This document shows positions 22,421 through 30,598 of a stretch of DNA of 64,000 nt, one piece after another. The position numbers and the translations under genes are program-made. The notes under the pieces are model-generated. The model saw only the letters and a program-made list of their open reading frames with translations, was not told where the DNA came from and made no database searches. The first letter of the stretch is position 1; each line of letters begins with the position of its first letter. The stretch covers positions 744,001-808,000 of the forward strand of contig NZ_JAJKLK010000019.1 of assembly GCF_020982545.1 (NCBI RefSeq), given 5' to 3'. The stretch is from Streptomyces sp. MNU76 (GTDB lineage: Bacteria > Actinomycetota > Actinomycetes > Streptomycetales > Streptomycetaceae).

Positions 22421-23500
22421 ATGACGTACATGAACCGGTTTCGCATGCCCGCGCTCGGGGTGGTCGCCGGGGCGCTGCTGTCCACGGTGGTGGCCGTGCC
22501 GCCGGCCTCGGCGCACGGATCTCATGCCGGGCCGTCGTTGAGGGCGCTCGCCGACCGCGCCGGCGTACGCGTCGGCACGGCCGTCGACATGGCGGCCCTC
22601 GCGGACGACCGGACGTACCGCCGGACGACGATCCGTGAGTTCAACTCGGTGACCGCCGAGAACGTCATGAAGTGGGAGTCGGTTGAGCCGCAGCGGGGTG
22701 TGTACGACTGGAAGGCCGCCGACGACCTGGTCCGTTTCGCGCGGGCGAACGGGCAGGTGGTGCGCGGGCACACCCTGGTCTGGCACAGCCAGCTGCCGGG
22801 CTGGCTGACGGCCGGGGTGGAGGACGGATCGATCGGCGCGACGGAGTTGCGCGGCATCCTCAGGAAGCACATCACCACCGAGGTGAAGCGGTACAAGGGG
22901 AAGATCCAGCAGTGGGACGTGGTCAACGAGGTCTTCGAGGAGGACGGCAGCCTGCGGAACTCGATCTGGCTGCGTGAGCTGGGCCCGTCGTACATCGCGG
23001 ACGCGTTCCGCTGGGCGCACGCCGCCGACCCGAAGGCGAAGCTCTTCCTCAACGACTACAACGTGGAGGGCGTCAACGCGAAGTCCACGGCGTACTACGA
23101 ACTGGCGAAGCGGTTGCGCGCGGAGGGCGTACCGGTGCAGGGCTTCGGCGCACAGGGGCACCTCGCGATCCAGTACGGCTTCCCGGGTCAGGTCGCGGAG
23201 AACCTGGCCCGCTTCGAGGCGCTGGGGATGCGGACGGCGTTCACGGAGGTGGACGTGCGGATGATCCTGCCGGTGGACGAGGCCAAGCAGGCCACCCAGG
23301 CGGAGTACTACCGCCGCCTGCTGGACGCCTGTCTGGGCGCCCGGAGCTGCGGGTCCTTCACCGTGTGGGGCTTCACTGACAAGTACTCCTGGGTGCCGGG
23401 CGTCTTCGAGGGCGAAGGCTCGGCCACGCCGATGGACGAGGAGTACGGGCGGAAGCCGGCGTACGGGGCGCTGCGGGAGGGGCTGGCGGCGGGGAGGTGA
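22421..23500 (+). CDS. GH10 endo-1,4-beta-xylanase, secreted
   Basis: This 359-aa enzyme hydrolyses internal beta-1,4 bonds of xylan. It has a signal peptide ending near PASA (about residue 31) and a single GH10 barrel. The acid/base Glu170 lies in WDVVNEVFEE and the nucleophile Glu276 in TEVDVRM. WHSQLPGWL and the WGFTDKYSWVP tail are also GH10-typical. No carbohydrate-binding module follows. The start is ATG 22421 (AAGGGA upstream); ATG 22430 is nearly as good because GGAG lies nine bases before it. With GH115 it forms a glucuronoxylan-degrading unit. Confidence 0.95.
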   Translation: MTYMNRFRMPALGVVAGALLSTVVAVPPASAHGSHAGPSLRALADRAGVRVGTAVDMAALADDRTYRRTTIREFNSVTAENVMKWESVEPQRGVYDWKAADDLVRFARANGQVVRGHTLVWHSQLPGWLTAGVEDGSIGATELRGILRKHITTEVKRYKGKIQQWDVVNEVFEEDGSLRNSIWLRELGPSYIADAFRWAHAADPKAKLFLNDYNVEGVNAKSTAYYELAKRLRAEGVPVQGFGAQGHLAIQYGFPGQVAENLARFEALGMRTAFTEVDVRMILPVDEAKQATQAEYYRRLLDACLGARSCGSFTVWGFTDKYSWVPGVFEGEGSATPMDEEYGRKPAYGALREGLAAGR

Positions 23501-23512
23501 CCGGCGTCGCCC

Positions 23513-24112
23513 TCAGCCCTGGTCCGGGTAGCGGGGCAGGTTCTCCGTGGAGATGGTCCAGTCGGCGATGGTGACGTCCTCGCCGTAGACGAAGTCCTTG
23601 CGGGTGGCGTAGCGCGGGCCGTCCGGGGTGGCGTGGATGTCGGTGAGGACGGCGCCGGTGCCGGTGCGGGGGTCGAAGACGGCGTAGACGGGGATGCCGA
23701 GCAGGGGGTAGTCGCGCATCTTGCCGACCCAGTCGTTGTCGGGGTTGGAGCGCGAGACGACCTCGATCGCGGCGACGAGTGTCCGGGGGTCGATGGAGCC
23801 CGGGACATTGAGATCGTCCCAGGCGATCACCATGACATCGGGGTGGCGCATGATGCCTTCCGGCTCGTCCTCCACGTCGGGCGTGCCGTTGTGGGCCAGC
23901 AACTCCTCCGGCATGAGTTTCTCCAGACGGCGGCTGACATGTGCTGCCGTCACTTCGTGAGGTCCTCCCGGAGACATCATGTCGTGGACGATCCCTTCCT
24001 TGGTGATCTCGAATTTGCCGGGGAGGGCGTCGTCCATCGACTGAACGAAGTCCCGCATGGTTCGGTAGACGTGGGGGGCGCCGTGCTGCGCGTCGTCCGG
24101 GGCGATGGTCAT
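23513..24112 (-). CDS. Uma2-family (PD-(D/E)xK fold) putative nuclease
   Basis: The 199-aa product matches the Uma2/DUF820 family, which is abundant in Streptomyces and has a restriction-endonuclease-like fold. The probable active-site elements are the Asp in HPDVMVI, the Glu in AAIEVVS, and the Lys in WVGKMRDYPLLGIPVY. The start at 24112 is preceded by GAGGAGCG on the minus strand. The biological role of Uma2 proteins is unsettled. It is convergent with the xylanase (12-bp gap), and a MITE-like element begins 50 bases upstream of its start, in what would be its promoter region. Confidence 0.87.
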   Translation of the reverse strand: MTIAPDDAQHGAPHVYRTMRDFVQSMDDALPGKFEITKEGIVHDMMSPGGPHEVTAAHVSRRLEKLMPEELLAHNGTPDVEDEPEGIMRHPDVMVIAWDDLNVPGSIDPRTLVAAIEVVSRSNPDNDWVGKMRDYPLLGIPVYAVFDPRTGTGAVLTDIHATPDGPRYATRKDFVYGEDVTIADWTISTENLPRYPDQG

Positions 24113-24161
24113 GGCGCTCGCTCCTCGTCTGGGCCCGTGGGCAAGGATCGTCACGTTCATG

Positions 24162-24377
24162 CTAGGGCGTGTTTCGGAAGTCCCTTCTGCTCTGCGACGC
24201 CCGGCACGCTCCCCCGGTCTCGGCTGGCGCTCGACCGGGAGGTACCCCCACCGCCGCACCGGACGAAAGGCCAAGTACACCCAGTACGAGGCCTTTCGTC
24301 CGGCGCGCCGAGAGCACGCACCGGACGCCGCAGAGCCGCCCTTCGGGCGACGAAGGGACTTCCGAAACACGCCCTAG
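24162..24377. mobile_element. MITE-like element with 26-bp perfect terminal inverted repeats
   Basis: 24162-24187 and 24352-24377 are perfect inverted repeats of 26 bp beginning CTAGGGCGTGTTTCGGAAG. CTAG at both ends may be a target duplication. Nested inside are GCTCTGCG/CGCAGAGC and a perfect 14-bp inverted repeat (24259-24272 with 24290-24303), so the whole 216 bp could fold into one long hairpin. No transposase is encoded, so it would have to be mobilised in trans. The right end supplies the TAG stop of the neighbouring HTH gene. Confidence 0.75.
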
Positions 24378-25265
24378 GTGACCTCCATGAGGTTGGGCCT
24401 GGGGTCGGGCCCGCAGTCGCGGCAGCGGCTCCCTTTCGGGCCCCGGAAGCCACGGTCACAGCCGTCGCAGTTCGTCATGCCGTAGTGGACGAGTGACGGT
24501 GACGCCGGGGCGCGGAACGGTGGCAGGGGCGGCAGCTGCGCGATGAGCCGGTGGGCCAGGAACGCGGCCGGGCGGTGGAGGGGCTCGTTCGGGAGGTCGT
24601 CGGTCAGGGCGTGGCGTACGGCGGTGGGGGTGAGGTCGCGCTCCAGCCAGGCGGCGACGCCCGGGGCGAGGTGCGCGGCGTCGCAGGCGGAGAGCAGCAG
24701 CCGGGGGTCCGTGCGGCGCAGGTCGGCGAGGAGATCGGTGGCGGTCTGGAGGAGGGTGGGGAGCGGTAGGCGGGTTGAGGGACGGCGGGGAGGGGCTTGC
24801 GGGGGCCTTCTGCTTCGGGTCCTGGCGGTCCTTCCGGGGCGCGTGCGCCGGGCGTGCGGGCTCGCCATCCGCGTGACTGCGGCCGGGCTGGTTGCAGGAG
24901 GTCGTACGGGTGACGATCCGGCCGCCGGGCGTGCGTACGCGCTCCCGGCGCAGGTAGCCGTGGTCCTGCAACTCGTTCAGCGCTGCGGCGATCCGGGTCG
25001 CGCCCTCCTTGAAGCGGGCCGCGAGGCTCTTGATGTCGACGCGGGCGCCCTTCGGCAGCGACTGGATGTGCGTCGCCAGCCCGATCGCGAGCAGCGACAG
25101 CTCCGGGTGCTGGGCGAGGTGGTTGCCGATCACCGTGAAGCGGGTGGTGTGGCGGGTGTGGTCGTGGATCAGGCCGCCGCCGGAGGGGTTCTGCCGGTTG
25201 GGTTGCCTGTTGTCGGCAAGCCCGGCGTGGGCGCGCGAGGGCGCGCTAAGGTGCTGGGTATCCAT
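24374..25265 (-). pseudogene. Helix-turn-helix protein, frameshifted, stop donated by MITE end
   Basis: This family of Streptomyces proteins has an N-terminal winged helix and a C-terminal helical domain with a Cys cluster. The N-terminal part (from ATG 25265) shows SLLAIGLATHIQSLP, DIKSLAARFKEGATRIAAAL and LQDHGYLRRERVRT, a typical DNA-binding wing. The C-terminal part (LPTLLQTATDLLADLRRTD, then CDGCDRGF and CRDCG) is in another frame. Removing one C from the C5 run at 24801-24805 joins the two parts. The stop codon TAG lies in the terminal CTAG of the MITE-like element, so insertion may have changed the C-terminus. Regulatory targets unknown. Confidence 0.7.
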
Positions 25266-25405
25266 CGGGAAGCTGTTCTCTTCCTTGGTGGTCAGGCCCT
25301 CGCACTGGGATTGCCGTCCCGGCGGGGGCCGTCGTCTGTCTGCGGTTGTGTTGCGCCGAGCGTAGGGCAGGTGACCGCTCCCGAATCCAGCCGAGTGGGC
25401 GATGT

Positions 25406-25971
25406 TCACCCGCGAGGGTGAGGCGGCCTGCTGAGCGGGAGGAGGGGTGGGGTTTGGTGGGGTTCTTTCTCTCCCGGGGTTCTTGGGGAAAGACCGTCCG
25501 CGGCACCGAAGCACACGAAATTGGGTTCCGGTTCCGGTGGTGTTCGCAGGGTGACCTCGGCCCAGACGGTCTTGCGCGGCGGCCTTCCCGGTGCGGTGCC
25601 CCAGCGGTCGGCGAGTGCCTCGACGAGGAGGAGGCCTCGGCCGGACTCGGCGTCGGGGGAGGGGTGTGGGGCTCGTGGGAGCCGTTCGCGGCACGTGTCC
25701 GTCACCTCGACGCGGAGGGTGACACCGATGACGTACATCGTCAGGTCGAAGTCGCGGCCCCGAACCCTTCTGTGCGTCGCCGCGTTGGCCGCCAGCTCGG
25801 CGACGATGTGGTCCGCCGGGTGCAAGGGCAGCCCCCACGCGCGCAGTAGCTCGGTGGCGAGGAGACGGGCCAGGCGGGCTCCGCGTGGCGTTGGTGACAG
25901 GCGCACGCTGAAGTTGCGGACGGGGCTGACGAGTTCGGTGTCGGGGGCGACGGTTTCCGTTGGAGAGACAT
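25406..25971 (-). CDS. RsbW-like ATP-binding protein (HATPase_c_2), start frame uncertain
   Basis: The protein resembles the anti-sigma/serine-kinase ATPases common in Streptomyces. It has the N box ELAANAATH and the G box GRGLLLVEALADRWG, followed by a Pro-rich tail. No normal start codon exists in the main frame near the expected N-terminus. ATG at 25971 (GGAGG about 11 bases upstream) gives MSLQRKPSP. Adding one C to the C5 run at 25943-25947 would carry it into the main frame, so a one-base deletion is suspected. That ATG overlaps the oppositely oriented start of the DUF397 gene. The usual XRE-family regulator of such loci is missing here. Confidence 0.7.
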
Positions 25972-25972
25972 G

Positions 25973-26179
25973 ATGCGCAAGACCTCCGCCAGGGACGCCT
26001 CTGAACTGGCGTGGTTCAAGAGCAGCTACAGCAGTGGAACCGACGGCGAGTCCTGCGTCGAGATCGCCACCACCCCCGGCACCGTCCACATCTGCGACTC
26101 CAAGGACATACGCCTCCCTCAGCTCGCGCTCACGTCGTCCGCCTGGGCGGACTTCGTGTCGTACGCGGCCGGGAGCTGA
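25973..26179 (+). CDS. DUF397 domain-containing protein
   Basis: This small protein (68 aa from ATG 25973, or 69 aa from ATG 25970) has the DUF397 hallmarks WFKSSYSSG, SCVEIA and the C-terminal AWADFVSYAA. Members usually sit beside an XRE regulator and an RsbW-like ATPase in Streptomyces developmental or Bld-type loci. Here the ATPase is divergent and the regulator absent. GGAGAG at 25962-25967 favours the second ATG. The 3' end overlaps the vapC gene on the other strand by 61 bp. Confidence 0.87.
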   Translation: MRKTSARDASELAWFKSSYSSGTDGESCVEIATTPGTVHICDSKDIRLPQLALTSSAWADFVSYAAGS

Positions 26180-26571
26180 CCGCGTACGGCGGAAAGGCCG
26201 GGCCTGACCTTGGCGATCGCGGCGAAGTCGTCATCGACGTGGAGCAGGGTCAGGCGGTGATGCTCGGCGGTGAGGGCGATCAGGATGTCGATCGGTGAGG
26301 GCCCTCTGTGGTGGCCGATCTGCAACAGATCCCGCTGCACGGCGATGATCTTCGGCCATGGGTCGTCGATGACCGGTACCCAGGCGAAGGTCTGGCCGAT
26401 CATGGTGAAGAAGGGCTCGTGGTCGCGGTCCGCGCGCAGGCCGGGCATCAGTTCCGATTCGACCGGAGGGCAGATGGCCACCAGGCCGCGCGCCACGCGA
26501 CCGGGCCAGGGCGCGCTGAGCTGACCGCGCAGGAGCCGCCAGACGGCGGAGGTGTCGGCAAGGTAGGTCAC
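26119..26571 (-). CDS. vapC: VapC-type PIN-domain toxin
   Basis: The 150-aa product is a PIN-domain ribonuclease. The first acidic residue is in YLADTSAVWRLL, a conserved Glu in VESELMPG, and further Asp residues in SPIDILIA and HVDDDFAAIA, giving the expected acidic quartet. Such toxins cut tRNA or rRNA and leave 3'-OH and 5'-phosphate ends. GTG at 26571 overlaps the antitoxin stop by four bases (GTGA). The 3' end runs 61 bp into the convergent DUF397 gene. Confidence 0.88.
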   Translation of the reverse strand: MTYLADTSAVWRLLRGQLSAPWPGRVARGLVAICPPVESELMPGLRADRDHEPFFTMIGQTFAWVPVIDDPWPKIIAVQRDLLQIGHHRGPSPIDILIALTAEHHRLTLLHVDDDFAAIAKVRPGLSAVRGQLPAAYDTKSAQADDVSAS

Positions 26572-26786
26572 AACCCTGCTTGCTCCCTGGCTTCGAGGAC
26601 GCCGAAGTCGAGGAAGTCGTCGGCGTTCGCCTGGAGCCAGCGCAGCGCGCGGGCTCGGTCGTCGGCGCTGATCGCCGCTGCTATGGCCAAGGCCCGGTTG
26701 ATGGTGTCCCGTTTGGTCTTGGTGCCCAGCTGCTGCTGAGCGAAGGTCAGCATGTCGTCGTCGAGGTCGACCAGGGTCCTGGACAT
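26568..26786 (-). CDS. vapB: VapB-type ribbon-helix-helix antitoxin
   Basis: The 72-aa protein begins SRTLVDLDDDMLTFAQQQLG and continues TKRDTINRALAIAA, the ribbon-helix-helix pattern of VapB antitoxins. The C-terminal tail (FLDFGVLEAREQAG) would wrap the toxin. ATG at 26786 follows GGGAGG closely. It precedes vapC and shares a four-base overlap, so the pair is an operon. A well-formed promoter with repeated TCGTATAT boxes lies directly upstream and probably serves as its autoregulatory operator. Confidence 0.87.
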   Translation of the reverse strand: MSRTLVDLDDDMLTFAQQQLGTKTKRDTINRALAIAAAISADDRARALRWLQANADDFLDFGVLEAREQAGL

Positions 26787-26803
26787 GGGGCCTCCCGCGC
26801 GAG

Positions 26804-26833
26804 TCGTATATACAGTCTCCGATCGTATATCAA
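26804..26833 (-). promoter_or_regulatory. vapBC promoter and probable operator
   Basis: On the minus strand TTGATA (26833-26828), a 17-base spacer and TATACG (26810-26805) predict a start near 26798, only about 12 bases before the vapB ATG. Direct repeats TCGTATAT (26804-26811 and 26823-26830, plus strand) overlap the -10 and -35, a good arrangement for VapB repression. Confidence 0.65.
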
Positions 26834-26950
26834 CCGGGCTGGGGCGGTGGTGGCTCGGCATCCCTCGCAGATCGGTCTCCTGGAATCGCCGCAAGATCAC
26901 TCTTGGTACTCTGCCGCCTCCCGTACGGACATCCATTCGAAGAGGTGTGA

Positions 26951-27778
26951 ATGAAGACAGGCAGACGAACCGTCGCGGTGGCCACGCTCGTGGGGGCGCT
27001 CGGGCTCTCGGTGCTGAACGCGCCGGCGGCTCAGGCGGCGGACACCGGTATCACCGTGTCGGACATCGTCATCAACAAGGGCAAGCCGATCGTGGTGGGC
27101 ACGACGAAGGAAGTGGCGCCGCCGATCTCCTTCAACATTGCCCTGCCGGCCGGGCAGAGCACCGCGAGGCCCTCCGGGTACACCGCGCACCCCTTCATCT
27201 ACCGCGGTGGCATGAGCAAGGCCGTCGACACCGGCGACGGCTACATCGGGCCGGGTATCTACACCTGTTTCGAGATCGACGCCAAGCGCGCCCGCTGCGA
27301 GGGCGAGTTCCACATCGACCCGCACTGGAGCCGGAAGCAGGTCGACACCAACGCGGCCGCCACGACCTGGAAGACCGCCGTCGCGCTGCGCCTGTGGAAG
27401 TCCAACGGCGGTCTCAAGACCGAGGAGTACGAGACCCGGTCCCAGACCGTGCAGCTCAAGCGCGCGGCCAAGGCGACCGTCAACGCCACCCCCGAGCCGG
27501 TCACCAAGGGCAAGAAGATCACCGTCACGGGCAAGCTGACCCGGGCGAACTGGAGCACGAAGAAGTACGACGGCTACGGCGGCCGTACCGTGAGCCTCCA
27601 GTTCAAGGCCAAGGGCACCGACACCTTCAAGACGGTGAAGAAGGCCACCACCAGCAGCACGGGGACGCTGAAGACCACGGTCACGGCCTCCGCCGACGGC
27701 TCGTACCGCTGGGTCTACTACGGCAACTCGACGACCGGCGTCGCCACCAGCGCGTCGGACTACGTCGACGTCCTCTGA
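26951..27778 (+). CDS. Secreted protein of unknown function with C-terminal Ig-like domain
   Basis: The 275-aa product has a signal peptide ending at PAAQA (about residue 29). The N-terminal mature part (about 30-165) has two Cys in YTCFEIDAKRARCEG that may pair. The C-terminal part (about 175-275) is a Lys/Thr-rich beta sandwich (KKITVTGKLT, GGRTVSLQFKAKGT, GSYRWVYYGN) like bacterial Ig-like domains. ATG at 26951 has GAAGAGG upstream. It converges on the RNA-repair operon with only an 11-base gap. No catalytic motif is visible. Confidence 0.85.
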   Translation: MKTGRRTVAVATLVGALGLSVLNAPAAQAADTGITVSDIVINKGKPIVVGTTKEVAPPISFNIALPAGQSTARPSGYTAHPFIYRGGMSKAVDTGDGYIGPGIYTCFEIDAKRARCEGEFHIDPHWSRKQVDTNAAATTWKTAVALRLWKSNGGLKTEEYETRSQTVQLKRAAKATVNATPEPVTKGKKITVTGKLTRANWSTKKYDGYGGRTVSLQFKAKGTDTFKTVKKATTSSTGTLKTTVTASADGSYRWVYYGNSTTGVATSASDYVDVL

Positions 27779-27789
27779 CCCTCTCCGTC

Positions 27790-30579
27790 TCAGTACAGGG
27801 TCGGTACCTCGCCGCCCTCCGCCCGCGTCAGCGTGACTCCCGCCAGACCGCGTAGCCGGCGTTCCGCCACGGCGGTCAGCGCGGCGGCGGTCGGCGGGGT
27901 CTGCCCAGGCCGATGGCGTAGCGGGCGGGGCCGGGGTGAAGGGCGGGGCCAGGCGTGGCAGTCGGGGGCCAGTTCGGCGAGGTCCGTGATCAGGGCCCGC
28001 ATCCTGCCGCGTACCCGTCCCCGGTCCTCGTCCGCACCCCCCTCCACCGTCACGATCGCCCAGGCGGCGTGGCGGCGGTGGAGTGGCGGAGGGGTGAGGA
28101 GGTCGGACAGGGGGCTCCCCTCTTCCAGCAACTCCCAAGCGCGGAACAGCTCTTGTGTCATCAGGTCTCGCATGCCTGCCGTGACCTGGTCCGTGCAGGA
28201 ACGAACCGGGGCGGACGGGGTCGCGACCGTGAGGGGCCCGGCGGGAACTCCGTCCAGCTCTCCCACCGGCTCGCGCCAGTCCCACGCCGCCCACGTCGCG
28301 AAGAAGTGCCGGAGGAGGTCGGCCGGTGGCAGATCGGCCGACCGCGCTGCCGTGCGGGCCGATAGCACCGACCACGCCAGGCCCGGGAGCCCGCCGAACG
28401 GCGCCGAGTCCAGGCCCCTCGCCCTCGCCCATGCCTTGACCTGCCTGGCCAGCCCGGCGAAGGCCGCACCACGGTCGCCCACCGACGCGAGCACCGCCTC
28501 CGCGTCGCTCACCGCGCTGAGCGCGCTCGCCGCCGCCTCACCCAGCTCGGCCCGCCGCTCCACCGCCTCCGCCGGATCCATCACCCCCGTGGCCACGACC
28601 GCCAGATCCACATCCAGCCCGTCGAGCCGCAGCCGTACGCCGGGGACGCGTGCGCCGATCACCTCGCGTACGTCGCCGACCGCAACGCCCGTCATCGCGG
28701 CCAACTTCGCCTGTACGGCGGCCAGTTCGACCGTTCCCGGCAGGGCCGCCACCAGGTCCAGGTCCGCGCCCGGCAGCGCGCAGCCCATGCGCCGGGAGCC
28801 GACCACGTGCACGACGCCGTCCGGGAGTGCCTCCGTGAGGAGGCGGGCGATCCGGTCCTCCACCTCGTCCCCGCCGACCTCGGCCACCTCCTCCGATGCC
28901 CGTTCCTCCGCCCACCGCACCTCTCCCGTCCCCAGGCCCACCGTCCCGCGCACCCGCATGGGCTCGTCCCCGCGCCGCGACAGCAGCGCCAGTTCGCCGA
29001 CCCGCGCCCGCACGGGGGTCAGCCGGGCCTCGCAGGCCTTGGCCAGGGTGTTCGGGTCGGTGGTGCGGCCCAGGCTGAGGTGCGGGGCGAAGCCCTCGCG
29101 GCGGCCGCGACAGTGCGGGAAGTGGCGTACGAGGGTGCTGTGCAGGTCGGCCCACGGGCCCTCGCCGGCCGCCGCCGGATCCAGCCACACCGTCGCGTCA
29201 TCGCGATGCCCGAACCAGTGCACACCCTCCAGCCGGGCTTCGAACGGCGAGGTCGCGGCCGTCGCGAGCAGCGCGGCCGCCTCCTCGAAGGTGTGCTCCG
29301 GTACGAAGCCGAAGAGGACGTTCACATGCGGGGGCCAGCGGTCGATCTGCGGGTCGTGGCCGCGGCGGACGGCCTGGATCGGGGGCCACAGCTCCTCGGG
29401 CGGCAGCCACGCCAGCGCCGTACGGGCCGTCGGCCGTGCGTCGAGGCGGGCGACGTCGGCGTCCGGGGCCTCGGGTGCCACCTCCACCCGTACGCCGTAG
29501 TGGTCCGAGACGTACAGCCCCTCCGGCGTGGGCGAGTCCCCGTACAGCCGTGCCGAGCGCACCCCCACACCCGTGCCGCGCAGCAGTACCCGGTCCAGCC
29601 GGGACGCCCGCCCCGACAGGGACGAGACGGCGGCCAGCGGATTGGCGCCCGGGTCGAAGGTCGGGGTCGTGTCGGCGGGGCCGTGCGTCTCGCTCCAGGC
29701 GTCCCGCATGCCGAGGGTCAGCTGAGGGGTGTCGCCGCCGTCGTTGAAGTCGCCGAGGAGCAGCAGATCGGTGTCCAGGGTCGCGAACCCCTCGGCCAGC
29801 CGGGCCAGTTCGGCGGCGCGGCGGCCCGCGCCGTCGGTGGAGTGGTCACTGCTCAGATGTGTCCCCGCCACGACGAGGGGGCGTGCGCCCGCTTCCACGA
29901 CCACGGCGGTCACCGCCTTGTGCGGGCCCAGCGCGTGGAACGCGGCCTCGCGGACCGGCAGCCGGCTCAGCAGGAGCAGACCGCACTCGTCCACGTCCCG
30001 CCCGCGCGGATCCGACCCCAGGGTCCAGCCGTCCCGTACCCAGGGCTCGCGCAACAGCATGGCCAGCAGCTCCGCCTCGACCTCCTGCAACGCGATCACG
30101 TCCACGTCGGCCTCACGCAACGCCCGCAGCAGCAGCGGCCTGCGCCGGGCGCTGTCGATGAGGTCGGCGTCGTAGCGGTCCCAGAGGGTGTTCCAGGTCA
30201 GTACGCGTACGCCCCCGAGGCCGGGCGACGACGGCGAGGCCCCGCCCGGTGTACGAGCTGTGGGCGCCCACCCCTCCCCGTCCCACACGTACGGCGTGCG
30301 CGCCGTGAAGAACGGCGCCCGCAGCAGACGCGCCTCCCGTACGCGCCCCGCGTCCGTCGCGTCGATCCGGTCCGTCCCCGTGGCCCGGTCCCAGACCAGC
30401 TCGCCGTCCGCTTCGAAGAACAGCACCCGGTGCCACGGGATCTCGCCGCCGGGCACGAACGCGGGCAGCGGGACCCGCTTGGGGTCGGCGTTCCGCTGGA
30501 GCACGCCGAGCACGAAGCGGGCCGGGTCGAAGCGCGCGTCCCAGCGCACCCGGTGGTAGATCTCCTCGCTCGTCCGCAC
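27790..30579 (-). CDS. Multidomain RNA-end processing protein: MJ1316, EEP, 2H phosphoesterase, eukaryote-like poly(A) polymerase
   Basis: The 929-aa protein joins four units. Residues 1-75 match the MJ1316/DUF504 RNA-repair domain (SEEIYHRVRWDARFDP, EIPWHRV). Residues 122-368 form an endonuclease/exonuclease/phosphatase domain with N130, E166 (QEVE), GDFND (276-280) and SDHY (358-361). Residues 395-555 are a 2H phosphoesterase with HVN (418-420) and HLS (500-502), expected to open 2',3'-cyclic phosphates. Residues 565-850 are a nucleotidyltransferase with G594-S595 and Asp606/Asp608, then a region like the central domain of eukaryotic poly(A) polymerase. GTG at 30579 has GAGG upstream. It is second in an operon, 19 bases after the RNA ligase-kinase gene. 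Role inferred: repair or tailing of cleaved RNA. Confidence 0.85.
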   Translation of the reverse strand: MRTSEEIYHRVRWDARFDPARFVLGVLQRNADPKRVPLPAFVPGGEIPWHRVLFFEADGELVWDRATGTDRIDATDAGRVREARLLRAPFFTARTPYVWDGEGWAPTARTPGGASPSSPGLGGVRVLTWNTLWDRYDADLIDSARRRPLLLRALREADVDVIALQEVEAELLAMLLREPWVRDGWTLGSDPRGRDVDECGLLLLSRLPVREAAFHALGPHKAVTAVVVEAGARPLVVAGTHLSSDHSTDGAGRRAAELARLAEGFATLDTDLLLLGDFNDGGDTPQLTLGMRDAWSETHGPADTTPTFDPGANPLAAVSSLSGRASRLDRVLLRGTGVGVRSARLYGDSPTPEGLYVSDHYGVRVEVAPEAPDADVARLDARPTARTALAWLPPEELWPPIQAVRRGHDPQIDRWPPHVNVLFGFVPEHTFEEAAALLATAATSPFEARLEGVHWFGHRDDATVWLDPAAAGEGPWADLHSTLVRHFPHCRGRREGFAPHLSLGRTTDPNTLAKACEARLTPVRARVGELALLSRRGDEPMRVRGTVGLGTGEVRWAEERASEEVAEVGGDEVEDRIARLLTEALPDGVVHVVGSRRMGCALPGADLDLVAALPGTVELAAVQAKLAAMTGVAVGDVREVIGARVPGVRLRLDGLDVDLAVVATGVMDPAEAVERRAELGEAAASALSAVSDAEAVLASVGDRGAAFAGLARQVKAWARARGLDSAPFGGLPGLAWSVLSARTAARSADLPPADLLRHFFATWAAWDWREPVGELDGVPAGPLTVATPSAPVRSCTDQVTAGMRDLMTQELFRAWELLEEGSPLSDLLTPPPLHRRHAAWAIVTVEGGADEDRGRVRGRMRALITDLAELAPDCHAWPRPSPRPRPLRHRPGQTPPTAAALTAVAERRLRGLAGVTLTRAEGGEVPTLY

Positions 30580-30598
30580 GGTTCCTCGGACCTCTCCC

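Noticed and set aside
24157..24459. Frames within the MITE-like element as a transposase remnant
   Set aside because: The interior is mainly inverted repeats and shows no DDE motif or coding bias.
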